From: Aliirhizobium smilacinae
Lineage (GTDB): Bacteria; Pseudomonadota; Alphaproteobacteria; Rhizobiales; Rhizobiaceae
Reading direction: 5' to 3'
Length of the DNA: 64,000 nt
Assembly: GCF_006335145.1 (NCBI RefSeq)
Contig: NZ_VDMN01000006.1
Location: forward strand, 124,001 to 188,000
Under the pieces are notes generated by a model, which saw only the letters and a list, made by a program, of their open reading frames with translations, was not told the origin of the DNA and made no database searches. Shown piece after piece: positions 34,040-43,260 of this stretch. The translations under genes and the position numbers were made by a program. The stretch's first letter is position 1. Each line of letters opens with the position of its first letter.

Positions 34040-34993
34040 TCAAGTCAGTTGCGTCTCGTATTCTTTTAGCCTCGCATTTGCGATGACGACGATGCGTCGC
34101 ATGATGGCGTTGATTGCGAGGCGCTTCGGCTTTCCGGCTGCGACGAGCCGTCGGTAGCCGTCTGCCAGGGGGCTCGTTCCGCGGATTGCCGTGAGGGCGG
34201 CGGTGAAGAGCACCGGCCTGATCTGTCGTCTTCCGCCCGAGGTGACTCGATGGCGCTGCATTGCGCCGCTATCGCGCGGATGAGGCGCGCAACCGGAAAG
34301 GCCGGCAGCCTTGCGGCGATCGATATGGCCAAGCTCGGGCATGGTGGCGATCAGCATGGCGGAAACGACGGGACCAATGCAGGGAACCGATTGCAGAATG
34401 GTTCTGCGTTGCGCCATCTGCGGGCTTTTGGCGATCAGCAGGTCGATCTGCCTTTCTGTCTCCACAATGCGCCGGTCGAGATCTCGGACATGGCTTTTGA
34501 TCTGAGTTGCAATCGGCCTGTTGCGAGGGGCTGCCAGCCTATTGGTTTCCTGCACCCGCATGGCCACGAGATCGGCGCGACGGGCGACAAGCAGTTTGAC
34601 CATGCTTTGCGTCTTTTCCGGCAGTTGCCAACGGCAAAGCCTGGTGCCGCGATCAAGTGCGTAATGGGCCAGGAAGCGCGCATCGATCGGATCGGTCTTG
34701 GCTCTGGTGCCGAAGGAGCGGATGAAGGCCTTGACCTTGGCAGCATCGGCCCGGTGGGTGGGAATGGCGAGGGCGGCAAGGACGCTCAGCAGCATGTCCT
34801 CGTATCCGCCGGATGCTTCACAGACGGCCAGCACATCGCAGCAGCCTGCATAGGGTTCAAGCGCCTTTCGAAGGGCCGCTGGTGTATTTTCGACGGTGCT
34901 TGTCTGATGGCTTCGGCTGTCGAAGATGGTGACGGTCCGGCAGGAGACGTCACAGCCGAGGGCGAACTGGATTTTATCGGCATTCGGGGTCAT
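34040..34993 (-). mobile_element. IS110-family transposase
   Basis: 317-aa DEDD transposase/recombinase of the IS110 family: the N-terminal RuvC-like domain shows GCDVSCRTVTIFD, CEASGGYED and AKTDPIDARFLAHYAL, and the C-terminal Tnp domain shows LQSVPCIGPVVSAMLIATMP, AGLSGCAPHPRDSG and GGRRQIRPVLFTAAL with the catalytic Ser region. It appears intact. IS110 elements lack terminal inverted repeats and use a structured bridge RNA from the non-coding end. The 5' flank (34994 to about 35090) is the place to look for it. Element ends cannot be fixed by eye. Confidence 0.92.
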
Positions 34994-35331
34994 GATGGTG
35001 CTCCATGCTTAGCATTGTCTGCGGGCGCGGCGAAAGCCGGCCCTTTCAAGTCAACAAGCGATGCGAAGCTGGTGCGGCAGCGGCCCACCATGAGGCCGGT
35101 CGGAAAGACCTATTCCTGTCCGGGCGCGCCACCGCATGATCCCCGGGAAGGCCATCCCGGGGATCATCCAGGCTTCGGCAGCAGTAAAGCACATTTCTCG
35201 ATAGACAATTCCTGTGCCCGTCACAGGAATCCAGCCAGCCCAAGTCCTTGGGCTGAAAAAGACCCTTTTCGACGCGCAGACGCACGTTTGCTGGATTCCT
35301 GTCACAAGGACAGGAATGGGGGAGTTCTTGT
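34994..35331. repeat. Hairpin-rich repeat region upstream of the IS110 transposase
   Basis: No gene. Four perfect inverted repeats follow one another: ATGATCCCCGGGA (13-bp arms, 35136-35167), ATTCCTGTG (35208-35230), CAGCCCAAG (35236-35255, followed by AAAAA) and ATTCCTGTC (35295-35317). GATTCCTGT therefore appears in both orientations. The style matches dispersed rhizobial intergenic palindromes. IS110-type elements often insert at such REP-like sequences. The first 100 bp next to the transposase gene could belong to the IS end. Confidence 0.65.
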
Positions 35332-37893
35332 CTACGTCCGCGGCTTCAAATTTTCCGGGTCATACAGCGGTTTGTATCCGACCGCCGCGACTTCCACCGG
35401 GAAATCCTCGTTGAAATAATTGACCAGCAGCTTGCGGCCGACCTGGGCGAAATCGTGCGGCAGATAGGCCAGCGCGATGTTCTTGCCAATCGTCGGCCCG
35501 TAGGCGACAGAGGTCGTGTAGGAGATGCGGCCCAACTCATCGACCAGCGTCTTGCCGGTCTCCGGGTCCATCACCGGCATGGAGCCGACCGGGTAACGCT
35601 TGACGCCTGATGCATCGGTGTTGTCGGTCATGACCAGGGTGCAGAGCATGGCCGGCTGGTGTTCCCGCGCCTTGTATTCCAGATGCTTGGCCTTGCCGCG
35701 GAAATCGGCTTCCTTGACCTTCGGACGGGCCAGATCGGCTTCGATCAGGTTGTACTGGGTCAGAAGATCGCCGTTCTGCAGGCGCAGCGACTTTTCCATG
35801 CGGCGGGAATTGGCATAGGTCTCGACGCCGAAGGCCATGACGCCGGTTGCCCGCAGCGCATCCCAGACGGCAAGGCCGTCCTCGTATGTCATATGCAGTT
35901 CCCAGCCCTGTTCGCCGACATAGGAAATGCGGAAGGCGGTGACCGGCTTGCCGGCGATCTCGATCGGCTTGATCGCCGCGAAGGCAAAGTTCTCGATGTC
36001 GAGGCCGGCTGGATCGGCCACGACCTTTTTCAGCGTCTCGCGGGCGTTCGGCCCCCAGATGCCGATGGTGATGAACTTTTCCGAGACGTCGGTGATGGTG
36101 ACGTCAAGGCCTTTGTCCTCGGCAATGCGCTTCATGTAGTGGAAGTCGCGCGGGCCGGCATCTGCGCCGTTGACCAGACGACCACGGTCTGCCAGCCGGA
36201 AGACGGTGAAGTCGGCGCGGACCATGCCCTCGTCGTCGAGGAAGTGGGTGTAGATGCCCTTGCCAATATTGGCGTCGCCGCCGATCTTGGCCGCACACAG
36301 CCATTCGAGCAGCTCGACATGGTCGGGGCCTTCGATATCGACCATATGGAAATGCGACAGGTTGACGATGCCGCAATCCTCGCTCATCGCCAGATGTTCG
36401 GCATTGGAGACACGCCAGAAATGGCGGTTGTCCCATTCGTTCTCGCGCACCGGCACCTGGTCTGCGTATTTTTCGAGGAGATGTTCGTTGGCGGCGTAGC
36501 CATGGGCACGTTCCCAGCCGCCAAGTTCCATGAAGTAACCGCCGAGTTCCTTTTCGCGCTCATGGAAAGGCGAGCGTTTGGCGCCACGACCGGTCGCATA
36601 GGGTTCGCGCGGGTGGACGGCCGGGAAGTAGATCTTCTGCGCTGCCTCATAGGTGCGGCCCTCAATGAATTCCTCGGTCAGCTGGTGTGGGTAGAAGCGG
36701 GAATAATCGATCGAGTTATGATCGACCTCGGTGCGGCCGTCGGTTATCCAGTCGGCGATCAGCTTGCCGTATCCGGGGCCGTCCTTGACCCAGATGGCGA
36801 CGCAATACCAGAGGCCGCGTACCTTCTGGCTTTCGCCGCAGGAGGCGCCGCCGGCGGCGGAGACCTGCAGTAGGCCGTTAAAGGAATGGCCTTCGTTATA
36901 ACCCAGCTCGCCGAGGATCGGCGTCAGTTCCATCGCACGCTCGAGCGGCGTCAGGATCTGTTCCATGTCGAGATCGCGCTGCGAGGGCGACAGGCGAGCC
37001 TCATGTTTTTCGAGAATGTCGCGCGGGTGGCAGAGGCGCGGATTGTCTGTCTCGTAATACCCCCATTCGATCTGGCCGCCCTCGGTCGTGTTCGGGTCGC
37101 CGGTGTCGCGCATATAGGCGGAATTGCCCTGGTCGCGCAGCAGCGGGTAACCGATCTCCTTGCCGGTGCCTTCGAATTCATTGTACGGCCCGAAGAAGGT
37201 GAGCGGGTGATCGACCGGCATGACGGGCAGGTCTTCGCCGACCATTTCGGCGATCAGGCGGCCCCAGATGCCGGCGCAGACGATGACATGATCGGCCATG
37301 ATCGTGCCGCGATGGGTGACGACACCCTTGATGCGGCCGTTCTCGACGATCAGCGACTGGGCCGCCGTATTGCCGAAGACCGCAAGCTTGCCGGCCTTTT
37401 CGGCGGCGTCGACCAACTTGCCGGCAACCGTTTGGCTGCGGGGAATGACGAGGCCGGCATCGGGATCGAACAGGCCGCCCTGAACCTGATCCTCCTCGAT
37501 CAGCGGGAATTTCTCCTTGATCTCGGCAGGAGAGACGTAATGGGCGCGGGTGCCGAAAGCCTTGGCGGACGTCAGCTTGCGCTTGATCTCTTCCATCCAC
37601 AGGTCGTCGCCGGTGCGGGCGACTTCCAGGCCGCCGATGCGCGCGTAGTGGCCCATCTTCTCGTAGAAGTCGATCGAATACTGGGTGGTCCAGACCGACA
37701 GGTAATCGTGGCTGGTCGTATAGCAGAAATCCGAGGCATGGGCGGTCGAGCCGATATCGGTCGGGATGCCGGACTTGTCGATGCCGACGATGTCGTCCCA
37801 GCCGCGCTCCACCAGATGGTGGGCGATGGAGGCACCGACGATGCCGCCCAGACCGATGATGACCACTTTTGCCTTGGTTGGAAATTCTGCCAT
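35332..37893 (-). CDS. GcvT-family FAD oxidoreductase (sarcosine/dimethylglycine dehydrogenase-like)
   Basis: 853-aa two-part enzyme oxidatively demethylating an N-methylated amine with transfer of the C1 unit to folate. The N-terminal half is a DAO-type FAD domain (AKVVIIGLGGIVGASIAHHL, SADHVIVCAGIWGR-like MADHVIVCAGIWGRLIAEMV). A linker follows (GRGAKRSPFHEREKELGGYF) and the C-terminal half is a GcvT aminomethyl-folate domain (LSHFHMVDIEGPDHVELLEW, SYVGEQGWELHMTYEDG, YANSRRMEKSLRLQNGDL). GGAGA precedes the ATG. Candidate substrates are dimethylglycine and sarcosine from betaine breakdown. It stands alone; a small dyad (CGTCAT-GAT-ATGACG, 37978-37992) lies in the upstream gap. Confidence 0.92.
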   Translation of the reverse strand: MAEFPTKAKVVIIGLGGIVGASIAHHLVERGWDDIVGIDKSGIPTDIGSTAHASDFCYTTSHDYLSVWTTQYSIDFYEKMGHYARIGGLEVARTGDDLWMEEIKRKLTSAKAFGTRAHYVSPAEIKEKFPLIEEDQVQGGLFDPDAGLVIPRSQTVAGKLVDAAEKAGKLAVFGNTAAQSLIVENGRIKGVVTHRGTIMADHVIVCAGIWGRLIAEMVGEDLPVMPVDHPLTFFGPYNEFEGTGKEIGYPLLRDQGNSAYMRDTGDPNTTEGGQIEWGYYETDNPRLCHPRDILEKHEARLSPSQRDLDMEQILTPLERAMELTPILGELGYNEGHSFNGLLQVSAAGGASCGESQKVRGLWYCVAIWVKDGPGYGKLIADWITDGRTEVDHNSIDYSRFYPHQLTEEFIEGRTYEAAQKIYFPAVHPREPYATGRGAKRSPFHEREKELGGYFMELGGWERAHGYAANEHLLEKYADQVPVRENEWDNRHFWRVSNAEHLAMSEDCGIVNLSHFHMVDIEGPDHVELLEWLCAAKIGGDANIGKGIYTHFLDDEGMVRADFTVFRLADRGRLVNGADAGPRDFHYMKRIAEDKGLDVTITDVSEKFITIGIWGPNARETLKKVVADPAGLDIENFAFAAIKPIEIAGKPVTAFRISYVGEQGWELHMTYEDGLAVWDALRATGVMAFGVETYANSRRMEKSLRLQNGDLLTQYNLIEADLARPKVKEADFRGKAKHLEYKAREHQPAMLCTLVMTDNTDASGVKRYPVGSMPVMDPETGKTLVDELGRISYTTSVAYGPTIGKNIALAYLPHDFAQVGRKLLVNYFNEDFPVEVAAVGYKPLYDPENLKPRT

Positions 37894-38007
37894 TGCCGTC
37901 TCCTGAATATGCGGGGGAGATTAGCGACAGTTCGCGGCCCAGCCCAGTCGATATACGACACGAAGAGCCAATCATCACGTCATGATATGACGCTTACTCC
38001 ATCCCGC

Positions 38008-38808
38008 TCAGACACCATCGTCGGGAATATTCAGGAGATGACCGCAGGCCTTGCAGTGGACGGCGTCGGTATCATGCCGCTGAAGCCCGCATTCGGGGCA
38101 GGCAAAGCGCACCTTGTGTGGCCGCACGATTGCCTGGGCCAGCCTCACGAACAGCGAAATGCCGATGATCATGGTGAAGACGGAGGTCAGCTTGCCGAGT
38201 GTGCCGGGAAGCGTGATGTCGCCGAAACCGGTCGTTGTGATGGTCGCCACGGTGAAATAGAGCGCATCGACGAAACCTTCGCCGCCATCGCGATTGTAGA
38301 AAAAAGTCGTGTAGACGAAGCCCGTGACCATGAAGAGGAAAACGACGAAGTTCAGGCTGGCGCGGGTGACATCTTCCAGATGCAGGCAGCCGAAACGGCG
38401 CATCAGCTCCCTCAGCAGCGGGCTTCGGCCGATCGCCCATATGCGCATGACGCGCAGAAAGGCGAAATTGAACAGCGTATCGGGAAACAGCAGGGTGGCC
38501 AGAATGACGAGGTCGACCCAGGTCATCGGGTTTTTCAGGAAACGACCGAGCGACGGTGCGGCAAGCGAACGGGCTATCAGTTCGGCACCGACCCAGACGG
38601 CTATCATGTAATCGATAATGAGATAGGACGGCCCGTCCCGCAGATAGGGGCCGAGCAGAAAGAAGGCGAGGATGCAGATGTCGATAAAGGCGAGCAGCCC
38701 CTGCCAGCGCAAGGCCCAGGTATCGCGGCCCTTGGCTATGCGGCGGATGGTTTCCCGCAGCGGGTTGATGTCGAAACGGGATGTGCCTGGGGTGTCTTGA
38801 GAATCCAT
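38008..38808 (-). CDS. Six-TM potassium channel with C-terminal zinc ribbon
   Basis: 266-aa inner-membrane ion channel. Six hydrophobic segments are visible; after the fifth comes the pore loop YFTVATITTTGFGDITLPG, with filter TTTGFGD in place of canonical TVGYG, then the last helix (FTMIIGISLFVRLAQAI). A voltage-sensor-like S4 is suggested by Arg-rich LRVMRIWAIGRSPLLRELMR. The cytoplasmic tail has CPECGLQRHDTDAVHCKACGH, a four-Cys zinc ribbon, unusual for a bacterial channel. No strong ribosome site is visible. Lies between the GcvT-type enzyme and eutBC, apparently monocistronic. Confidence 0.88.
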   Translation of the reverse strand: MDSQDTPGTSRFDINPLRETIRRIAKGRDTWALRWQGLLAFIDICILAFFLLGPYLRDGPSYLIIDYMIAVWVGAELIARSLAAPSLGRFLKNPMTWVDLVILATLLFPDTLFNFAFLRVMRIWAIGRSPLLRELMRRFGCLHLEDVTRASLNFVVFLFMVTGFVYTTFFYNRDGGEGFVDALYFTVATITTTGFGDITLPGTLGKLTSVFTMIIGISLFVRLAQAIVRPHKVRFACPECGLQRHDTDAVHCKACGHLLNIPDDGV

Positions 38809-38991
38809 GCTGCGTAGATATTGGACCGTGCCCGGAGGTCAAGCGCACCTGCGTTGCCCAAGATCAAGATTGACCTTGAAAAACGATGTGTTTGTCGTGC
38901 TTAATCGGGGCAGGACGCAATGGTCTGGAGGAGACTGGAGCGTCCGGGAGGCCGAATGTCATCACCAAACCTTATCGAAGGTTGATCCCGC

Positions 38992-40383
38992 ATGGCCTAT
39001 AAAACGACGATCGAGCAGACTGTCTTTCGCTTCGATGACCTGAAGACGCTGCTTGCAAAGGCGACGCCGGAACGCTCCGGCGACCAGTTGGCGGGCATAG
39101 CAGCGGAAGGCCCGGTCGAACGGCTGGCGGCGCAGATGGCGCTTGCCGATCTGCCGTTGAAGGCATTTCTCGGCGAGGAACTGATTTCTTCCGACGATGA
39201 CGAGGTTTCCCGGCTGATCGCGGAGCGGCATGATCCGGCGGCCTTCTCCGCGGTGTCGTCGCTCACCGTCGGCGAATTCCGTGAGTGGTTGCTCAAGCCC
39301 GAGACGACCCATGACCGGCTGGAGGCCGTAACCTGGGGCCTGACGCCGGAAATGGTTGCGGCCGTGTCGAAGATCATGCGGCTGCAGGACATGATTGCGG
39401 TGTCGGCCAAGCGCCGCGTTGTGACACGCTTTCGCAACACGATCGGGCTCGCCGGGCGGCTGTCCACCCGCAACCAGCCCAACCACCCGACCGACGACAG
39501 TCGCGGCATCATCGCATCGGCGATCGACGGGCTGCTGATGGGATCGGGCGATGCGGTGATCGGCGTCAACCCGGCGACCGATGCGGTCGAGGACTATGTG
39601 CGGATCGTCTCGCTTCTCGACGAGCTGCGCGACAAGCTCGCAATCCCGACACAGACCTGCTGCCTCGGCCACGTGACGACCGCGATCCAGGCGATCGAAA
39701 GGGGCGCGCCCGTCGATCTCGTGTTCCAGTCGGTGGCAGGATCCCAGAAGGCCAATCACGGTTTCGGCGTCGATCTGGCGCTTCTGAAAGAGGCGCATGA
39801 GGCTGGGCGGTCGCTCAAGCGCGGCATGCCGGGCGCCAATGTGATGTATTTCGAGACGGGGCAGGGGGCGGCGCTTTCGGCGGATGCGCATTTCGGTGTC
39901 GATCAGCAGACGATGGAAGTGCGCGCCTACGCGGTTGCCCGCGAGTTCGATCCGTTGCTGGTCAATACCGTGGTCGGCTTTATCGGGCCGGAATACCTGT
40001 TCAACGGCAAGCAGATCATCCGTGCCGGCATCGAGGATCATTTTTGCGGCAAGCTGCTCGGCCTGCCGATGGGCGTAGACGTCTGTTATACGAACCACGC
40101 GGATGCTGACCAGGAAGACATGGATACGCTGCTGACGCTGCTCTGTGCGGCCGGCGTCAATTTCGTCATCACCGTGCCCGGCGCCGACGACATCATGCTG
40201 AACTACCAGTCACTGTCGCATCACGACGCCGTCTATTGCCGTGAGACGCTGAAACGGCCACCGGCGCCCGAATTCGAGCAATGGCTTGCGGAGATCGGGC
40301 TGACGGATCGCGACGGCGCGCTGATCGGTGAGCCAGCCGCGCTGTCCAGTTATGTCCGCAGCAGCAATCTGATCGGGGCCTGA
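38992..40383 (+). CDS. eutB: Ethanolamine ammonia-lyase large subunit
   Basis: 463-aa catalytic TIM-barrel subunit of the adenosylcobalamin enzyme that cleaves ethanolamine into acetaldehyde and ammonia. Family blocks visible include RFRNTIGLAGRLSTRNQPNH, DGLLMGSGDAVIGVNPATD, QTCCLGHVTTAIQAIERGAP, FQSVAGSQKANHGFGVDLAL and MYFETGQGAALSADAHFGVD. The length is normal. AAGG lies upstream of the ATG. eutC follows after one base. No microcompartment genes, eutA reactivase or permease are nearby, as in the short eutBC form of many proteobacteria. Confidence 0.97.
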   Translation: MAYKTTIEQTVFRFDDLKTLLAKATPERSGDQLAGIAAEGPVERLAAQMALADLPLKAFLGEELISSDDDEVSRLIAERHDPAAFSAVSSLTVGEFREWLLKPETTHDRLEAVTWGLTPEMVAAVSKIMRLQDMIAVSAKRRVVTRFRNTIGLAGRLSTRNQPNHPTDDSRGIIASAIDGLLMGSGDAVIGVNPATDAVEDYVRIVSLLDELRDKLAIPTQTCCLGHVTTAIQAIERGAPVDLVFQSVAGSQKANHGFGVDLALLKEAHEAGRSLKRGMPGANVMYFETGQGAALSADAHFGVDQQTMEVRAYAVAREFDPLLVNTVVGFIGPEYLFNGKQIIRAGIEDHFCGKLLGLPMGVDVCYTNHADADQEDMDTLLTLLCAAGVNFVITVPGADDIMLNYQSLSHHDAVYCRETLKRPPAPEFEQWLAEIGLTDRDGALIGEPAALSSYVRSSNLIGA

Positions 40384-40384
40384 C

Positions 40385-41158
40385 ATGGCAAAGGTGATCG
40401 AACCCGCCGCCGCCGAACAGGTGCTGGACCTCAAGGACATGACTGATGCGCGTGTCTCGCTCGGTCGTCATGGTGCGGGCCTTCCGACACGGGCGCAGCT
40501 GTCCTTCCTGCTCGATCACGCGCGCGCGCGCGAGGCGGTCTGGACCAGCGTCGATCGGGCCGCGCTCACCGACCGGCTCAACGGTCTCGGTCTTTCGGTG
40601 GTGAGCATCGACAGCATGGCGGGTGATCGCAGCATCTATGTGAGGCGGCCGGATCTCGGTCGTCTGCTTTCGGCGGAATCGACCGACCGGTTGAAGCAGA
40701 CGGGAGCGGGCAAGGGCTATGATGTGGCGATCGTCGTGGCGGACGGATTGTCGTCCAGCGCGGTGGAGCTTAATGCCGTGCCTTTGATCGAAGCGCTTGT
40801 TCCGAAACTGACTGCCCTTAACCTTTCGGCGGCACCGATCGCGCTGGCAAACCAGGCACGGGTTGCGCTCGGTGATCCGGCTGGCCATGCGCTCGGTGCG
40901 AAGCTGACGATCGTACTTGTCGGTGAACGGCCGGGCCTTTCCGCCGCCGATAGTCTCGGGGCTTACATCACCTATGGTCCTAAGCCGGGAAATCCGGATT
41001 CCGGCCGCAACTGCGTCTCCAATATCCGCGATGGCGGGTTGCCGCTCGGGCAAGCCGCGGAGATCATCAGCGGGCTTGTCAGGGACATGATGAAGACACG
41101 CGTCAGCGGCGTGGCGTTGAAGGCTGCCGTGGCAAAGCTACCGTCCTCAACCGTGTAA
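40385..41158 (+). CDS. eutC: Ethanolamine ammonia-lyase small subunit
   Basis: 257-aa small subunit that binds cobalamin together with EutB. Diagnostic blocks: TDARVSLGRHGAGLPTRAQL, FLLDHARAREAVW, DVAIVVADGLSSSAVELNAV and LVGERPGLSAADSLGAYITY with PNSGRNCVSNI-like PDSGRNCVSNIRDGG. It begins one base after the eutB stop, so the subunits are made together. The product acetaldehyde could be taken by the aldehyde dehydrogenase at 24.5 kb. It converges with the kinase gene on the minus strand, leaving 9 bp. Confidence 0.96.
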   Translation: MAKVIEPAAAEQVLDLKDMTDARVSLGRHGAGLPTRAQLSFLLDHARAREAVWTSVDRAALTDRLNGLGLSVVSIDSMAGDRSIYVRRPDLGRLLSAESTDRLKQTGAGKGYDVAIVVADGLSSSAVELNAVPLIEALVPKLTALNLSAAPIALANQARVALGDPAGHALGAKLTIVLVGERPGLSAADSLGAYITYGPKPGNPDSGRNCVSNIRDGGLPLGQAAEIISGLVRDMMKTRVSGVALKAAVAKLPSSTV

Positions 41159-41167
41159 CGGATCGCA

Positions 41168-42730
41168 TCAGGCAGTCAGTGGCACAGCTTCTTCCTCGTC
41201 TACAGCGAGCGGCAGCCTGACCTCAACGATCGCGCCCGTTCCATCAGTCCGGTCGCGGATCGAGATCGTGCCGCTATGCGCCATCATGATGGACCGGCAC
41301 ATGGCAAGACCAAGGCCCATGCCGTTGGTCTTGGTCGTGTTGAACGGCTTGAACAGGGTTTCGGGCGCAATGGCGCCCAATCCCGCACCACTATCGATAA
41401 AGCGTATGACGATGCCGTCGTCTGTGAGATTGCTCTGGATCGTCAGCGTGCGGGCCTCCGCCGTTTCCATCGCATGTATGGCGTTGATGATGATGTTCAG
41501 GAAAGCCTGTTGCAGCAGCACCCGGTCGCCATGGACTGTTCCGGATGGAGCCATCAGCGAAAGGCTCACCTGCACGCCGTCGGCTGCAAGTTCCTTCTGC
41601 TTTAGCTGCACGGCATCGGCAATCGCGGCGTCGACCGTTACCTCTGCGGTTTCCGATTTCGACTTGCCGAGCAGCATGCGGACGCGTTTGACGACCTGGG
41701 CTGCATGTTCGGTTGCGACCACTGCGTCCTGCAGTGCCGCCTTGGCCTCGTCAATATCGGGCGGCGTGCGGTTCAGCCAGCGTGTGCCGGCCTGAACGAA
41801 GGTCATGATCGCAGAGAGCGGCTGGTTGACCTCATGGGCAATGGAGGCCGAAATTTCGCCGATCATCGCGGCGCGGGATGCCTGTTCCAGTTCCTGACGC
41901 GAGGCTTCCAGAGCCTCCTGAAACTGGTAGCGCTCGGTCATATCGACGACACTCGCCTGTATGCGGTCGAGGCCCGAACCGTCTCTTGGAAAGCTCAATG
42001 CAACAAGGATCGAGATCAGGCGACCGTCGCGGCTGCGCACAACCGTTTCCGACTGGAATTCGGTCTGTCCCTCAAAAATTCCGGCGAGGAAATGCGAAAA
42101 ACCGCCATCGGTGTCTGGAAGAAAGTCGTCGAGCGTGCGGAAGAACCCGTCCTTGGTTGGAACGCCCATCAGTTTCAGCGCGGTCTGGTTGACGTCGGTG
42201 ATCCGCACCGCCTGGCGCATGTTTATGACAAAGTCGGGATTGTCCGCCAGATACTGGCGTATATCGATGATGCCGCGTTCATGCAGCTTGTCGAGTTCGG
42301 CTTTGACCACGCGAAAGTCGTTCTCCCAGATCGCGATGGCGAGCGTTTCGAAGATCGTCCGGTAGCGATGCTCGCTTTCCTTCAGGGCCGCTTCGTCGCC
42401 GACGCGTCGCAGAAGAAGAAGCGTCGTCACGATATTGGCGGCAAGGCTGAACAGCAGGCGCAATGTCGCCTGGGATTCCAGATCCTGCCCGTGGGAGGTC
42501 GCGAAGCTGATAAGGGTGAGGACGGCGCAGACTGCAGAGGTGGCCCGGATTATGCGTTTGCTGCCAAGATCACCGGCAAGCACGATAACCAGCACGTAGA
42601 GCACAGCGACTGCGCTTGCCAATGTCGTGAACGTATCGATGGTGAAGATGGTCAGCCCGGAGGCAATGCCGAAAGCCACGCGATATCGATGGCCGCCTGC
42701 AGGACCGGAGCGGTGTTTGAAGCGCCCCAT
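41168..42730 (-). CDS. FixL/DctB-like PAS sensor histidine kinase
   Basis: About 520-aa membrane sensor kinase. N-terminal hydrophobic helices (FGIASGLTIFTIDTFTTLAS, AVAVLYVLVIVLAGDLGS and further segments to about residue 125) form a membrane sensor. A PAS domain follows (RYRTIFETLAIAIWENDFRV to MTERYQFQEALE), then HisKA with the FixL-type box IAHEVNQPLSAIMTFVQAG, and HATPase_c (NIIINAIHAM, TTKTNGMGLGLAMCRSIMMA). The start is uncertain: I give the ATG at 42730, and a TTG eight codons earlier has a better GAGG context. No haem-PAS signature is clear. The FixJ-like protein at 46.6 kb and the single receivers nearby are likely partners. Confidence 0.85.
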   Translation of the reverse strand: MGRFKHRSGPAGGHRYRVAFGIASGLTIFTIDTFTTLASAVAVLYVLVIVLAGDLGSKRIIRATSAVCAVLTLISFATSHGQDLESQATLRLLFSLAANIVTTLLLLRRVGDEAALKESEHRYRTIFETLAIAIWENDFRVVKAELDKLHERGIIDIRQYLADNPDFVINMRQAVRITDVNQTALKLMGVPTKDGFFRTLDDFLPDTDGGFSHFLAGIFEGQTEFQSETVVRSRDGRLISILVALSFPRDGSGLDRIQASVVDMTERYQFQEALEASRQELEQASRAAMIGEISASIAHEVNQPLSAIMTFVQAGTRWLNRTPPDIDEAKAALQDAVVATEHAAQVVKRVRMLLGKSKSETAEVTVDAAIADAVQLKQKELAADGVQVSLSLMAPSGTVHGDRVLLQQAFLNIIINAIHAMETAEARTLTIQSNLTDDGIVIRFIDSGAGLGAIAPETLFKPFNTTKTNGMGLGLAMCRSIMMAHSGTISIRDRTDGTGAIVEVRLPLAVDEEEAVPLTA

Positions 42731-43048
42731 CCAGTTGGTCGTTTCGCTCTGCAAGTCCCGTCCCCTCGGTCGATCGTCCGCGCCCTGATCGCGATTGCCC
42801 CATTCTTCCGACAGACTATCGGAGATTTCTGTGCTATGCTTCTCTGAAATAATCCTGAATTGTCGAAAATTACGCAACCGGCTCGTTTGGGTTGCCGTCG
42901 AAAAGCAGACTGCAATGCTTGTGCAGATGGATTTGTCCAAGCCGCGCGCAGGGCAGGGCGATATTGTCGCATCATTGGAACGCAAATGCCGTAACCTCAT
43001 TTCTTGAAGCGACGGCTTGGGTTTTCACAGCAAGATTGGAGACGTGAC
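42731..43048. other. Intergenic region between the kinase and the small acidic protein
   Basis: About 318 bp between divergent genes; it contains the promoters of both. No convincing gene, dyad or consensus EcfG promoter was found. The sequence TTGGAACGCAAATGCCGTAA near 42974 has a GGAAC element but no properly spaced CGTT. Confidence 0.4.
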
Positions 43049-43234
43049 ATGACGAACAAGCGTCAAGACGTGGACGACGTGCTGCGTGACGGTCTTGAAA
43101 GTCTTCCCGAACCGCTCGATCTCGTCATCGCGAGAGCGCCTGTTGCGCGTGTCGAGACCGACGAGGATCTCGACGAGGCGCTGCGTGAGACGTTTCCCGC
43201 AAGCGACCCGCCGGCATCGTTCAGAACTGCGTAA
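43049..43234 (+). CDS. Small acidic protein with ETFPASDPPAS tail (61 aa)
   Basis: Unrecognised function. TTGGAGACG precedes the ATG, giving MTNKRQDVDDVLRDGLESLP. The last 20 residues, DLDEALRETFPASDPPASF, match a short C-terminal motif (DEALRESFPASDPPA) that recurs in small proteins of alphaproteobacteria, often in stress loci. The rest is acidic and probably disordered. It lies 26 bp ahead of dps, so co-expression is likely. Confidence 0.75.
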   Translation: MTNKRQDVDDVLRDGLESLPEPLDLVIARAPVARVETDEDLDEALRETFPASDPPASFRTA

Positions 43235-43260
43235 TTTGAATCTCAATGAAGGATATGATC

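Noticed and set aside
34994..35331. Short open frames through the hairpin repeat region
   Set aside because: Their translations only reflect the palindromic repeats; no ribosome sites and no family resemblance.
42974..42998. GGAAC element upstream of the small acidic protein and dps, considered as an EcfG promoter
   Set aside because: No CGTT occurs at 16-17 bp spacing, so the consensus is not met.
42731..43000. N-terminal extension of the PAS kinase to an ATG at 43000
   Set aside because: The extra 90 residues are Arg/Ser/Cys-rich and not kinase-like, and would leave almost no promoter region. The start was placed at 42730.
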